This document shows, one piece after another, positions 48,701 to 57,913 of a stretch of DNA of 64,000 nt. The position numbers were made by a program, and so were the translations under genes. This DNA is from Sulfolobales archaeon (GTDB lineage Archaea; Thermoproteota; Thermoprotei_A; Sulfolobales; NBVN01). The notes beneath the pieces are model-generated. The model was not told where the DNA came from and ran no database searches. It was given only the letters and a program-made list of their open reading frames with translations. The stretch is from NCBI GenBank assembly GCA_026413885.1, contig JAOAKA010000004.1:21415-85414 (forward strand), given 5' to 3'. The stretch's first letter is position 1. Each line of letters opens with the position of its first letter.

Positions 48701-50329
48701 ACTAGGGTCTGAGTTTCTGATGAAGATCCTCATCGAGTTACCTATTGATTGACTGAATGCCTTACCATCCACCCATCCATAACTTACTACCTCTAATCGC
48801 GGCTGTGGAGGGTCACTGACATTTATAGATAGGTAGACTTCCAGTAGAAATATGTAGACAGCTCTACCAGACCTTGCGAGAGAATTAACTGTAAGTTTCA
48901 GCGAATACGCACCGGGGGCTGTAGACCTGGGTATTGAAAGTCCTCGAAATACTAGTGTAGCTCTACTTAGAGACTCAACTGAGAACCCACTTAAAGTAGT
49001 TTCTCTGGGTTCTACAACATCGAGTAGTAGCTTTACAACACCATCGTATAGCGAGACATAGTCGTAGTTCTCGACTACCAGCACTAGGGAGAGTTCGGAG
49101 CTACCTGGATAAGCCGGTCCAGGACTCCAGTAGGTTGAGACAACTCTAATATCTATGGAGGGATTCTGCACTACTATAGGAACTCTATAGACTTGAGTAA
49201 CCCAGAATTCTGAACCGTCTCTAACAGCTAGAATCTCTAGTACTAAGCTTGCTAGCTCAGTAGATGAACAAGCTAGAGATATGTCGCTGAACACTAGCTC
49301 GAAGACTTCTCCGTAGCTTACCGGTCTATTTAGATAGGTGACAATAGTTCTACTTCCATTTATAGATTCAGCACATTCAGGAAGCTTCAACTCCGCGATT
49401 AGAGAGGAGATTGTAGAGGGGTCTTCAGACCTCACTAGCACTGAGTACTCCAGTGATCTACTACCACTTGGAGCTCTAGACTCCCTCCACCCGCTACTCA
49501 CTACTCTCAGTTGAACTACTGGTGGACTACCGACTTCTACAGATACCTGAAATGAGGCTGATGCCTCGTGCACCACTCCATCATCTGTTACAGTCTCTGC
49601 TTCTATGGCTACACTGACTCTATATACACCGGGATTCAATTTCTTATCTATATTGACTCCAGATACCGAAACTGTAAACATTGATTGCCTGCTTACAGCC
49701 CCCAGATTTCTCTTAATAGTACGGGGATAGAAGCCGTCCGGTAGTTCTACTCTAACTAAGGCGGACCTAATTCCAGTCCTACCGAGCTTGAAGACTAGGA
49801 AGAGAGTTGTTTCTGAAGTACCTGGATATGCTTCAGGAGACCAGTATGTATTGAGGAATTCAACCTCCAAGTCGGGATATCGACTCACCTCAACACTGAA
49901 GACCAGTACCTCCGAGATCACGGAAGTACTTACTCTACTAGATACGTTAAGTGTGATCAAGTATATTCCGGGAAATACAGCCTTATCTACATTTACTACA
50001 TACTCGAAGTATACTACCTCACCATACTCTACGGAGGTCGCATACAAGCCGTCTATACCTCTAGCTCCTGAACACAGATATCTAGCTGAAAAACCCGGTG
50101 GGAGTTTTAGACAGCCGGTAGTAAGGCGAGCAGTTTCAGATCCCAGATATCTGACACCGATAGCTAATCGAGCACTAGACGAACCAGGATATACATCTCC
50201 ACCTACTGAAGACCTAAAGCTGACTTCCTCAATCGAAAAGAGAGAGCTGGGAGTTGCTAGTAGAGCTATAGAAGAAACTTGAGAGAGTACCACCAACAGT
50301 ACGGCGAACACCACACCGAATTTCTTCAT
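45698..50329 (-). CDS. Giant repeat-containing cell-surface protein with Thr-rich linker and C-terminal TM
   Basis: Signal peptide; repeated modules beginning V.S.GW/YW..g.a.PGS followed by LP.GF; TTTPTQTTTPVENQ linker; IIIATVAGFLVGVAYLIYRVV. Confidence 0.88.
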   Translation of the reverse strand: MKKFGVVFAVLLVVLSQVSSIALLATPSSLFSIEEVSFRSSVGGDVYPGSSSARLAIGVRYLGSETARLTTGCLKLPPGFSARYLCSGARGIDGLYATSVEYGEVVYFEYVVNVDKAVFPGIYLITLNVSSRVSTSVISEVLVFSVEVSRYPDLEVEFLNTYWSPEAYPGTSETTLFLVFKLGRTGIRSALVRVELPDGFYPRTIKRNLGAVSRQSMFTVSVSGVNIDKKLNPGVYRVSVAIEAETVTDDGVVHEASASFQVSVEVGSPPVVQLRVVSSGWRESRAPSGSRSLEYSVLVRSEDPSTISSLIAELKLPECAESINGSRTIVTYLNRPVSYGEVFELVFSDISLACSSTELASLVLEILAVRDGSEFWVTQVYRVPIVVQNPSIDIRVVSTYWSPGPAYPGSSELSLVLVVENYDYVSLYDGVVKLLLDVVEPRETTLSGFSVESLSRATLVFRGLSIPRSTAPGAYSLKLTVNSLARSGRAVYIFLLEVYLSINVSDPPQPRLEVVSYGWVDGKAFSQSIGNSMRIFIRNSDPSIVVRSLRATLELPDCFSVDNLRKTFVSSATLPYGSTVTLEYPEIGITCSAGIYLSTLSVEVLGEISGATFWQNLMYNLAIDVEAPTLNVVIADAGWTSGIAYRNSSRLIPYVILTSYTRDTLLHTYIRVKPLNARLSGGGIESTVSTRESISYGSSLTVRLPALEAEGVEDAVEIELYVEAVIRYGDTIYNASKRLKVRIPVVSERNLAISRFQIEYGGAPSPLLPTARDVRLAVLLTNVRPEPVSISGVHVEAPRGFRILGVGGDCSRVTLTSGGTCGLDIVLHVQEDVEPSTYIIQIGVEYIKQVSGVVLYSSERLSIPVAVDSLENYVPEVRVLRAFWGLQQPSPAFSGSRYVPVTVVLQNIGRYDAVGLTVRARSVNLNPVVNIAECSVRLPPGSYCSAVLYFDIPSSVGGYIAFDVVLEYYVAVFGTHARVSRQHTNQLYIESTALFGGSLKPVSWGWLNNYNVFPETENSTFVITVANRLPYSVVGVLAELYLPRGFRGSRGGVSTAYLDGPLRSYSTASISFRVSVGRVEPGSYRAIVRLDYIVQSGGPGDRLVEEHEVEIAVVDDRESVELISAGWVEGSVEPGTYGALLHVVVRNRFVDGMAGVFLELALPTGVFSSIDNSSTIKVPPISQQILQGVLSAGTPQLSILTQLLRPAVPSSPFSRGSMIDFLVPLNVLVNTTGSYTADAVIHYIDSWGTPRRCEFRLPLAVLGSVRYVDVYIDGGTVRVSSRFTEAVLKIRNIGSSPAYNVYIAVFPYAQLPVVLASPSVHYIDRLDPDREAQIVLTLAYNPMGVFAGGTQSVISYGTVPLIIGVVYRDVGGRLKTFNTSTVVVVEPFVDLTLRDLKATIVTDTLRVSGVLVNYGSASAYRAGARVCLSGGRCAESFIGDVESGAQRAFSVTMSAVPLLDVVRLTIYYYNVYNELQHIEFSVSVTVTTTPTQTTTPVENQYTIERWIIIATVAGFLVGVAYLIYRVVASYNRKLKAISRVPPP

Positions 50330-50451
50330 TATCCACTACCGATAGATTTAGGTTGAGTGTATAAAATATCTTTCTATACCTACACCATCTAACGACTGAG
50401 TGTAGACTTCCACATAGTTTAAATACTTAGATAATATGTAGTGGGAGCCGC

Positions 50452-50940
50452 ATGTCAAGACCTGAAGACTACCCCGATGAAGTACGGACTCACACCGCTC
50501 TCCACGTTCTCAAAGGAGCTGTAGTGAGAGTTCTAGGCAAAGACGCTATGTGGACTGCTTCAACATATGTAGAGGGAAAACACGGTAGACTCGTAGTTCA
50601 GTTTAATAGAAAGCCACTAGATAATGAACTCAGAAGCATTGAGGAGCTAGCTAACTCTAAAATCTCCGAGAATCTCCGCGTAGAAGTTGTTGAGGTAGCT
50701 AGAGAAGATGCTGAGAAAGTCTACGGTGAGGTTATATATGACTTATTTAAAGTTCCTGAAGATGTTAAGGTGTTACGCATAGTAGTAATCTACGATACTT
50801 CGGGAGAGATATGGAATATAAATGCGTGCAACAAGCAGCACTCCGCATCGACTTCCACTATAGGTAGGATTAAACTCGGTAAAGCTAGATTTAGACAAAC
50901 AAAAAACCTGCTTGAACTCCCGTTTGATATAGAGCCTTAG
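50452..50940 (+). CDS. AlaX-like alanyl-tRNA editing domain protein
   Basis: RTHTALHVLKGAV (HxxxH) and CNKQHSASTSTIGRIKLGKARFRQTKNLLELPF. Confidence 0.82.
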   Translation: MSRPEDYPDEVRTHTALHVLKGAVVRVLGKDAMWTASTYVEGKHGRLVVQFNRKPLDNELRSIEELANSKISENLRVEVVEVAREDAEKVYGEVIYDLFKVPEDVKVLRIVVIYDTSGEIWNINACNKQHSASTSTIGRIKLGKARFRQTKNLLELPFDIEP

Positions 50941-51224
50941 AGCCGTTATACCTAATCTATCAAAAGTTCCACAACATAGGCATTAAAACACTAGCGGGTT
51001 ATCACTCAACTTACCGTGCCTCAGCTAGAGCTATAACTCTACCTCTAACTTTAAGAACATTCCATGTTTCTGCACAATATTAAATAACAGCTTGAGGCTT
51101 TCATGTTGAAGCCCGGTGTAGGTGTTGTATCTACCTCTTTAAGAGGTCGCTCATAAGTTTGCTTCAAGCAGATGTTTGTGAATGAGTTAGGTGTATATCT
51201 AGAAGCTCTACAGATAGAATTCCT

Positions 51225-52340
51225 CTAGGTAACTACTTTGTGGAGGCAGTCTTTCTCGACACACTCTCTTATTTCTTCAGCTATTCTCCACCCCATGCTT
51301 ACAGGTCTACCGAAGTAGAGCTTTGAGTACTGACTTCCTAACCCCATGTAGATATTTGTCCCTCCTCCAATTCTTAAAGCCACGTCGAAGACCACGGCCT
51401 CCATGTCTTTAGTGATAATTAGCTGAAGAGTAAATGGCCCTACAACACCTGGAGGCTCGATTCTTCGAGCTGCCTCAGTAAATCTATCTCCAATTTCGAA
51501 TAGTTTCTCTAAGACACTCTCGCGTATTGTGGCTGGCTCATGCCCTATTTCAATCATTTCCACATCTACGAATTCCTCTATCTCTAACTGCACACTAGCT
51601 GGGAGTTTGAGTAGTCCATCGAGACTTGTCTGTATTCTCCTATCTATGCTGAGAAGTTCCACTCTATCTCTAGCTACTGAGTAGAAGTAGTTTACGTTAA
51701 AGTGTGCTCCTACGATTAGCTCCTCTATGGAGGCCTTAGACATATCTTCTTCTCTCACAATACCTCTGCCAGCTAATTTAGTGAGCTTCTGCTTGAGATC
51801 ATCTCTATCAGAAGCAACAAAAAACCCCCTCTCAACTCTCTTTCTAGCGTGAGGGATTTTAACTATAACTGGTCTATCGACTTCGTCGACTGTTTTAAAG
51901 ACCTTCGGCCTCCTGATTCCGGCTTCATCTAGTAGTTTGTAGTAAGTTTTCTCTCCAGCTCTCTCCTCGTATCTAAGTAGGTATCTATTGCCGAAAATTG
52001 GTACTGGAAATCCTTCCTCAATCCCGCTGTACCCGACGTAGACTGCGAAACTTCTGTTCGGAATGAATACAGCCGAGCGCTCTCTAAGCTTACTTACAAC
52101 ACCTGGATCGAGAACATCGGAGAACTTCCTTAGAAGTACTACTTCGTCGACTACTCTACTAAATCTTATGTAGGTTTTTTCTCTACCTACTTCACATACA
52201 GCGATAGTGTTGAATCCGACGTCTTTAGCCCCATCGAAAACATCTAGTGCTGAGTGACTAGCTATAGTAGCTATACTCAAGCTACTGATTCTATATCCCT
52301 CCAGCAGTCTACCTGAATCATATCTCGATATAGCTATCAC
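51225..52340 (-). CDS. purP: PurP: formate-dependent AICAR formyltransferase (FAICAR synthetase)
   Basis: LSIATIASHSALDVFDGAKDVGFNTIAVCE, ATP-grasp VIVKIPHAR, IGGGTNIYMG; end of pur operon. Confidence 0.9.
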   Translation of the reverse strand: MIAISRYDSGRLLEGYRISSLSIATIASHSALDVFDGAKDVGFNTIAVCEVGREKTYIRFSRVVDEVVLLRKFSDVLDPGVVSKLRERSAVFIPNRSFAVYVGYSGIEEGFPVPIFGNRYLLRYEERAGEKTYYKLLDEAGIRRPKVFKTVDEVDRPVIVKIPHARKRVERGFFVASDRDDLKQKLTKLAGRGIVREEDMSKASIEELIVGAHFNVNYFYSVARDRVELLSIDRRIQTSLDGLLKLPASVQLEIEEFVDVEMIEIGHEPATIRESVLEKLFEIGDRFTEAARRIEPPGVVGPFTLQLIITKDMEAVVFDVALRIGGGTNIYMGLGSQYSKLYFGRPVSMGWRIAEEIRECVEKDCLHKVVT

Positions 52341-53343
52341 CCCTCCAACTCAGCTTTATCTTAATAGAGCCGGACCCATCCTCGATTCTCCCAAGTACTA
52401 CAGGTTTAAAACCCATTTCTACTGTGAGGTCTAGTAACTCCCTCATTCTATCTGGGGGTGAGGTCAGTATTAGACCGATACCCATATTGAATACTCTATA
52501 TGCTTCATCTAGATCTATATCGCCATGTGAAGTAAGTATTTCAAATATCTTACTGGGTTTTGGAGCTTCTAAGACCGCGTCTAGCTCACTGCCGAGAACT
52601 CTCTTCATCTTCGTCCACCCCCCGCCAGTTATATGTGTCGCAGAAGTTACGTAGCCTAACTCAATTGCTTTAAGTAGTAGATTGTAGTATATCGCTGTAG
52701 GTTTAGCTAGTTCAACACCGAGTTCAACACCGTCAACAACCTTACTGTAGCCCCCTATTCTTTCTTCAACTACTTTTCTCACTAGACTGTAGCCGTTTGC
52801 GTGAAGACCCCAGCTTTCAACGCCTACAGCTACATCTCCAGCTTTAGCTCTATTTGAGAACTCTCTCTCTGCAATAGCAGCTGTAAAACACACGACATCT
52901 ACACCGCTGAGAAGTCCTGGAAGGATAGCTGTTTCTCCAGAGACTATAGGTGTGCTAACAGCTTCAGCAGCTTCAGCAACACCCTCTACAACCTCGCTGA
53001 AGATTTCTTCATCAGCTACACCCATAGCTATGTAGTCAGCTATAGCTACTAATCTAGCACCACCGCAAGCCACATCGTTTGCGTTCATAGCTACACAGTC
53101 CCAGCCGGCTACCTTCATAGCTCCGAGCTCTCTGAGAACTACAGTCTTAGTTCCAACTCCATCTACGTGAAGCACTAGCTTCTTTCCAAACACTTTTATA
53201 CCCGGGGTGAAACCTCCGAGTCCACTGATGTCCGCACCTAGCTTTCTCGATAGAGCCTCCGCCGTTTTTAGAGCTATAGAATGCATCTTTCTATGTCTAC
53301 CGAGGTCTACACCAGCTTTTGAGTAGGTTAGCTTCTCCACAGA
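52318..53343 (-). CDS. purM: PurM: phosphoribosylformylglycinamidine cyclo-ligase
   Basis: VEKLTYSKAGVDLGRHRKMHS, LVLHVDGVGTKTVVL, CVAMNANDVACGGARLVAIADY; start trimmed (approximate) from the track ORF, which overlaps purF. Confidence 0.92.
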   Translation of the reverse strand, partial: SVEKLTYSKAGVDLGRHRKMHSIALKTAEALSRKLGADISGLGGFTPGIKVFGKKLVLHVDGVGTKTVVLRELGAMKVAGWDCVAMNANDVACGGARLVAIADYIAMGVADEEIFSEVVEGVAEAAEAVSTPIVSGETAILPGLLSGVDVVCFTAAIAEREFSNRAKAGDVAVGVESWGLHANGYSLVRKVVEERIGGYSKVVDGVELGVELAKPTAIYYNLLLKAIELGYVTSATHITGGGWTKMKRVLGSELDAVLEAPKPSKIFEILTSHGDIDLDEAYRVFNMGIGLILTSPPDRMRELLDLTVEMGFKPVVLGRIEDGSGSIKIKLSWRGDSYIEI

Positions 53344-53347
53344 CACA

Positions 53348-54763
53348 TCACCTCGAAAACATCTTCTCGAGATCGCATACAGCAAGACCTGGGAAAGTAT
53401 AGCGACAGGAGAAGCAAGCGTGGCAGACTCGAGGTAGGTTAACGGATTGCTCAAGAGCCTTCAGAGAGTTATAAGCCAGAGAGTCAGCTCCAACCGAGTT
53501 CTTAATGTCTTCAATACTACTCTTACCCCAAGCTAGAAGCTCCTTCCTAGACGCAATATCGATACCCATATAACACGGACATATAAAAGGCGGGCTAGCT
53601 ATTCTAACGTGTACCTGGCTAGCTCCACTCCTGCGTAGCTTATTTATCAGAAACCCCATAGTTGTCCCTCTAACTATAGAGTCATCAATTACGACAACTC
53701 TCCTTCCTTCGATAGCTGGTTTAACAATCCCGTACTTAATTTTCGATAAAGCATCTCGATCTCGCGGGGTTGAAATAAAGACTCGCCCAACATATTTATT
53801 GGCAACTATACCCTCAACTAGAGGTATACCGCTAGCTAGACTATAACCTACAGCAGCTAGTCTACCACTATCAGGCACTGGGACTACTGCGTCTACTGGT
53901 GCCGGTGATTCTCTAGCTAGATACTCACCCATCTTGATTCTAGAGACGTGGATGCTGACTCCGTTGAAGTACGAGTCCGGGCGGCTGAAGTATACGTACT
54001 CGAAAATACAGGGTGACGGATCTGGAGCTACTCTCGAGGACCTCGATTCGAGTGTAGCTCCATCGAAAGAGATTATCTCCCCAGGCTCTACCTCTCTCCA
54101 CTCTAGTTCGAAAACCTGGAGAGCTGATGTTTCAGAAGCTACGTACACCTCTCTATCTCTATATGAGAAAGCTAGAGGTCTGAAACCCCTGGGATCTCGG
54201 GAAACTATAAGTCTCGGCTCAGACGTTAGAATAACCATACTATACGCTCCAATAACGTATTCCGGCAGTCTTCTCAGTGCTTCAACCACATCCCATTTCT
54301 CGTCTCTAGCTAGTGCGTATATGGCGTAAGCAAGAGCTTGTGTATCATTGTCTACATAGTTAGGTAGTGTATCTGGAGAAAGCTTCTTAGCATGAGAGAA
54401 GAGCTCTCCATAATTCGCTATAGTGCCGTTGAAAGCTACGGAAATCTTGAGTTTCTCACTACCAACTACTAGTGGTTGAGCTAGTGATGGCCCATACTCC
54501 CCTGAAGTAGAGTATCTAGTGTGTGCTATACACCCAAATACCTCTCGATCTATACCGATCCCCGAGCTCGGGAAGTCTCCGAGAACACTGAATACTAGTG
54601 AACCACGCTTTATGGAGCTAATCGAGCCTTCAGTATCGGCGACTGCTAAACCAACAGATTCCTGACCTCTGTGCTGTAGCTCCGTGAGTATGAGGAGAGC
54701 GTTTCTAGCTGCTTGTGTAAAGCTGTGCGGAATACTAGAAGCATACGCGGAAATCCCACACAT
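53348..54763 (-). CDS. purF: PurF: amidophosphoribosyltransferase (canonical, Cys nucleophile present)
   Basis: MCGISAYASS, ILTELQHRGQESVGLA, AHTRYSTSG, VAFNGTIANY, VVVIDDSIVRGTTM, C-terminal CHACFSCRY. Confidence 0.97.
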   Translation of the reverse strand: MCGISAYASSIPHSFTQAARNALLILTELQHRGQESVGLAVADTEGSISSIKRGSLVFSVLGDFPSSGIGIDREVFGCIAHTRYSTSGEYGPSLAQPLVVGSEKLKISVAFNGTIANYGELFSHAKKLSPDTLPNYVDNDTQALAYAIYALARDEKWDVVEALRRLPEYVIGAYSMVILTSEPRLIVSRDPRGFRPLAFSYRDREVYVASETSALQVFELEWREVEPGEIISFDGATLESRSSRVAPDPSPCIFEYVYFSRPDSYFNGVSIHVSRIKMGEYLARESPAPVDAVVPVPDSGRLAAVGYSLASGIPLVEGIVANKYVGRVFISTPRDRDALSKIKYGIVKPAIEGRRVVVIDDSIVRGTTMGFLINKLRRSGASQVHVRIASPPFICPCYMGIDIASRKELLAWGKSSIEDIKNSVGADSLAYNSLKALEQSVNLPRVCHACFSCRYTFPGLAVCDLEKMFSR

Positions 54764-54767
54764 ACGT

Positions 54768-56954
54768 TTACACCATAGTTTTGCGTAAGCTTTCTTCGTG
54801 TAGCTCTCTGAGGTAGTCTAGGTGTTTCTCGATGACTGTAATGGAGCCCAACTTAACTGTATAGAACTTCCTACCAGTGGTTTTAGCAACTACTGCCGCA
54901 GTAGTACCGAGTGCTGAAGCTAGTTCTAGAGCTTTTTCCACTCTCTCTGGTTTGACTTCGATAAAGTATCTAGCTTGAGTTTCTGAAAACAGTATTTCAT
55001 CTAATCTAGAGCAGCCTCGGTGAGGGATCTTTTCTATATCGATTTCCACACCTATATCGCTGAGTACAGCCATTTCAGCAATAGCTACAGCTAGACCGCC
55101 TAGTCCAATATCGTGCACGGAGAGAGCGATCTCATCATCTATGAGTTTAGCTATGTATGAAGCATTTCTTAACTCACTGGACGGTCTAGGTGTCGGCACA
55201 CCTCCAGCCTCAATTCCGTGAACTCTAGCTAGATACTCAGTACCTCCTAGCTCCGGATATGTAGTTCCTACGACGAGGATAGTCGATCCTTCGTGCTTTA
55301 AGTCTATAGACTTGACTCTACCTACGTCTTCAATAGCTCCTACACCAACTATAGTTGCCGTCGGCTTTACCTGTCTACCGCGGTAGTCCTCGTTATAGAA
55401 ACTAACTTTTCCACCGACTACAGGAATCCCTAGCTCATTAGTCATCCAAGCTATGCCCTTCACCATCATCTCAAAGTACCAGAAGTGCTCTAGTTTCTCC
55501 GGGTTTCCAGCATTCGGCTCATCAACAAACGCTACTGGAGTAGAGCCTACCGCAACTAGGTTTCTATAGCACTCTGCTACACTGTTAGCAGCACCGTTAA
55601 ATGGGTCTATAGCTGTATACCTAGGATTAGCGTCTCCCTTAACTGCGATTCCCCTCCTATCGCCGGTGTCTAGCCTGAGGACTGCCGCATCTCCAAATCC
55701 AGGCTTCAGTATGGTTCTTATACCAACTTCGTGATCGTACTGCTCGTAGATCCACTTCTTCGACGCTATATTAGGTGAGGATAGTAGTGAGTCTAGTGCT
55801 TCAGCTACTGATACAACTGGAATATCGCTAACTGGATTCAGCAGTTTTACTAGCTCTACTGGAGGTCTAGAGAGTCTCCAAATATCGCGAGGTTTAGCCA
55901 GCTCTTTAGCCGGTATATCCGCAACTAGCTTGTTTTCGTAGTATGCTTTAATCCTCCCGCTTCCATCGAAGAAGCCTATTAGGCTTCTCGGAACATCGTA
56001 CTTCTCTAGAACTGCTACTACATCTGCCAGCTTCTCCTTGTCTACAACCAGCATCATTCTCTCCTGACTTTCTGATACAAGTATCTCCAGAGGTGTTAAC
56101 TCAGTTCTCAGATGGAGTCTATCTAATCTCAGCTCAGCACCGAGATCGAAGTCTGCGGCTACCTCTGCTACAGCTGTTGTAAGACCGCCTCCACCTAAGT
56201 CTTTAACAAACTTTACTAACTTCTTTCGAGCTAACTCTAAGATCGAGTCTATCAATATCTTCTCCATTAGTGGGTCTGCGACTTGAACCGCTCCTATGTC
56301 TTCACTCGGGTTATCGCTTAGAGGTTTTGACGCGAAACTACTACCCAGTAAGCCGTCTCGGCCTGTAGGATTCCCTATCACCAAGATCGCGTCTCTTGGA
56401 GCCGGCCTATCTCTAACTAGTTCTTCTGTTTTCGCTATCCCCACACAAGCTACGTTAACGAGTGGTTGAGTATTAAATGAAGAATCAAACCACGTGTCTC
56501 CAGCTACAGTTGGAATCCCTATTCTATTACCGTAGTCACTTATTCCCTTCACAATTCCTTTCGCTAGCCATTTAGCTCTACTATCTCGAAGATCACCTAG
56601 GTAGAGCATATCGAGGAGAGCTATAGGTTTAGCTCCGAGAGTCAGTATATCCCTTACGATACCTCCGATACCTGTCGCAGCTCCATTGTATGGATCGACA
56701 GCAGATGGGTGGTTATGGGATTCTATCTTAAAGACTACCGCAACTCCTGGGAAGACTTCAACTGCTGGAGCATCGCGTCCCGGACCTATTAGCACGTTTC
56801 TACCTGCAGTTGGAAGAAGTCTGAGGAGGCGTCTACTGCTCTTATAGGAGCAGTGCTCACTCCACTGAGCTTCAAACATTGCGAGTTCTTCGAGTGTGGG
56901 TTCCCTGCTGAGAATGCTCTTTATCTCTTCAATCTCTTCTCTACTTAGAGGCAT
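54768..56954 (-). CDS. purL: PurL: FGAM synthase synthetase subunit
   Basis: EAQWSEHCSYKSSRRLLRLL, FKIESHNHPSAVDPYNGAATGIGGIVRD, KDLGGGGLTTAVAE. Confidence 0.97.
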   Translation of the reverse strand: MPLSREEIEEIKSILSREPTLEELAMFEAQWSEHCSYKSSRRLLRLLPTAGRNVLIGPGRDAPAVEVFPGVAVVFKIESHNHPSAVDPYNGAATGIGGIVRDILTLGAKPIALLDMLYLGDLRDSRAKWLAKGIVKGISDYGNRIGIPTVAGDTWFDSSFNTQPLVNVACVGIAKTEELVRDRPAPRDAILVIGNPTGRDGLLGSSFASKPLSDNPSEDIGAVQVADPLMEKILIDSILELARKKLVKFVKDLGGGGLTTAVAEVAADFDLGAELRLDRLHLRTELTPLEILVSESQERMMLVVDKEKLADVVAVLEKYDVPRSLIGFFDGSGRIKAYYENKLVADIPAKELAKPRDIWRLSRPPVELVKLLNPVSDIPVVSVAEALDSLLSSPNIASKKWIYEQYDHEVGIRTILKPGFGDAAVLRLDTGDRRGIAVKGDANPRYTAIDPFNGAANSVAECYRNLVAVGSTPVAFVDEPNAGNPEKLEHFWYFEMMVKGIAWMTNELGIPVVGGKVSFYNEDYRGRQVKPTATIVGVGAIEDVGRVKSIDLKHEGSTILVVGTTYPELGGTEYLARVHGIEAGGVPTPRPSSELRNASYIAKLIDDEIALSVHDIGLGGLAVAIAEMAVLSDIGVEIDIEKIPHRGCSRLDEILFSETQARYFIEVKPERVEKALELASALGTTAAVVAKTTGRKFYTVKLGSITVIEKHLDYLRELHEESLRKTMV

Positions 56955-56957
56955 TAC

Positions 56958-57653
56958 TCACCACCCAGACTTGAGAGAGTAGAGAATGCTTCTGAAGATT
57001 ACCTCACCACCGGGTTTGAAGCCCCTCGGTGTTAGTAGAGGGTTTACAGCTCGCTCAGGGTGAGGCATTACCCCGAGAACGTAGCCGTCTTCAGTGCCTA
57101 CCCCCGCAATATCGTATGAACTTCCATTTAGGTTATCGTTCGGTAGGTAGCGTATGAGCGGACTGGAGCTAGTGATGGATTTGTAGTCGCTTTCTTCGAT
57201 GTAGTATCTTCCCTCACCGTGAGCTATAGGCATGTGTAACTCGTCACCGTTTTTAGCGAGAGAGAGCCAAGGACCTTTAGGATTATCGACTCTAAGCCTT
57301 ACCCACCTGCAGATAAATCTCCCACTCTCATTAGGTAGAAACGCACCTCTGAGAAGACCTGCTTCTACTAATATCTGAAAACCGTTGCATATGCCTAGAA
57401 CTGGAACACTCTTGATGGCTGCTTCAGGTAGCTCCAGCACTGCTCTACTTCTCGCTGCTATAGCTCCAGCCCTCAACCAGTCGCCGTAGCTAAAGCCGCC
57501 CGGCACGATGACTGCGTCCCATCCATCAGCTAGTCTGAAGTCTTTATGCCAAACTATTTCTGCTCTAACTTCTCGGCCTACCTCTCTGAGAGATTTTAGG
57601 ACGTCTTCATCACAGTTAGTTCCCGGAAACTTTAGGATAGCTATTTTAGGCAT
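56958..57653 (-). CDS. purQ: PurQ: FGAM synthase glutaminase subunit
   Basis: ILKFPGTNCDEDVL, VIVPGGFSYGDWLRAGAIAA, VLGICNGFQIL, GVMPHPERAV. Confidence 0.97.
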   Translation of the reverse strand: MPKIAILKFPGTNCDEDVLKSLREVGREVRAEIVWHKDFRLADGWDAVIVPGGFSYGDWLRAGAIAARSRAVLELPEAAIKSVPVLGICNGFQILVEAGLLRGAFLPNESGRFICRWVRLRVDNPKGPWLSLAKNGDELHMPIAHGEGRYYIEESDYKSITSSSPLIRYLPNDNLNGSSYDIAGVGTEDGYVLGVMPHPERAVNPLLTPRGFKPGGEVIFRSILYSLKSGW

Positions 57654-57903
57654 GTATAGTCACGTAGAGTTCGTGTATCACTGGGTTGTATATCATGAGT
57701 TTATCACAGATTTCTTTAACGTAGTTAACGGCTCTCTCAGGGCTTTCAGCTTCAACTAGTAGTGTAAACTGCTTACCCACTCTAACCTCCTTAACCGCGC
57801 TATAACCGTGTCTGAGTATAAGGTCTCTATAGATCGTTTCTGCTTCAGGGTCTTTAAGACCTCTTCTGTATGACACTACAGCAACTACTCTATAGAGCCC
57901 CAT
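57646..57903 (-). CDS. purS: PurS: FGAM synthase small subunit
   Basis: 85-aa protein between purQ and purE; KDPEAETIYRDLILRHGYSAVKEVRVGKQF. Confidence 0.93.
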   Translation of the reverse strand: MGLYRVVAVVSYRRGLKDPEAETIYRDLILRHGYSAVKEVRVGKQFTLLVEAESPERAVNYVKEICDKLMIYNPVIHELYVTIHA

Positions 57904-57913
57904 AGTAGTCCCT

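Noticed and set aside
49788-50282. 164-aa plus-strand ORF inside the giant surface protein
   Set aside because: Antisense shadow of a clear coding sequence; low-complexity Thr/Ser composition
53344-53454. Track ORF extends purM by about 37 aa into purF
   Set aside because: The extension (MSNPLTYLESATLASPVAILSQ...) does not look like PurM; the conserved start is near SVEKLTYSKAGVDL
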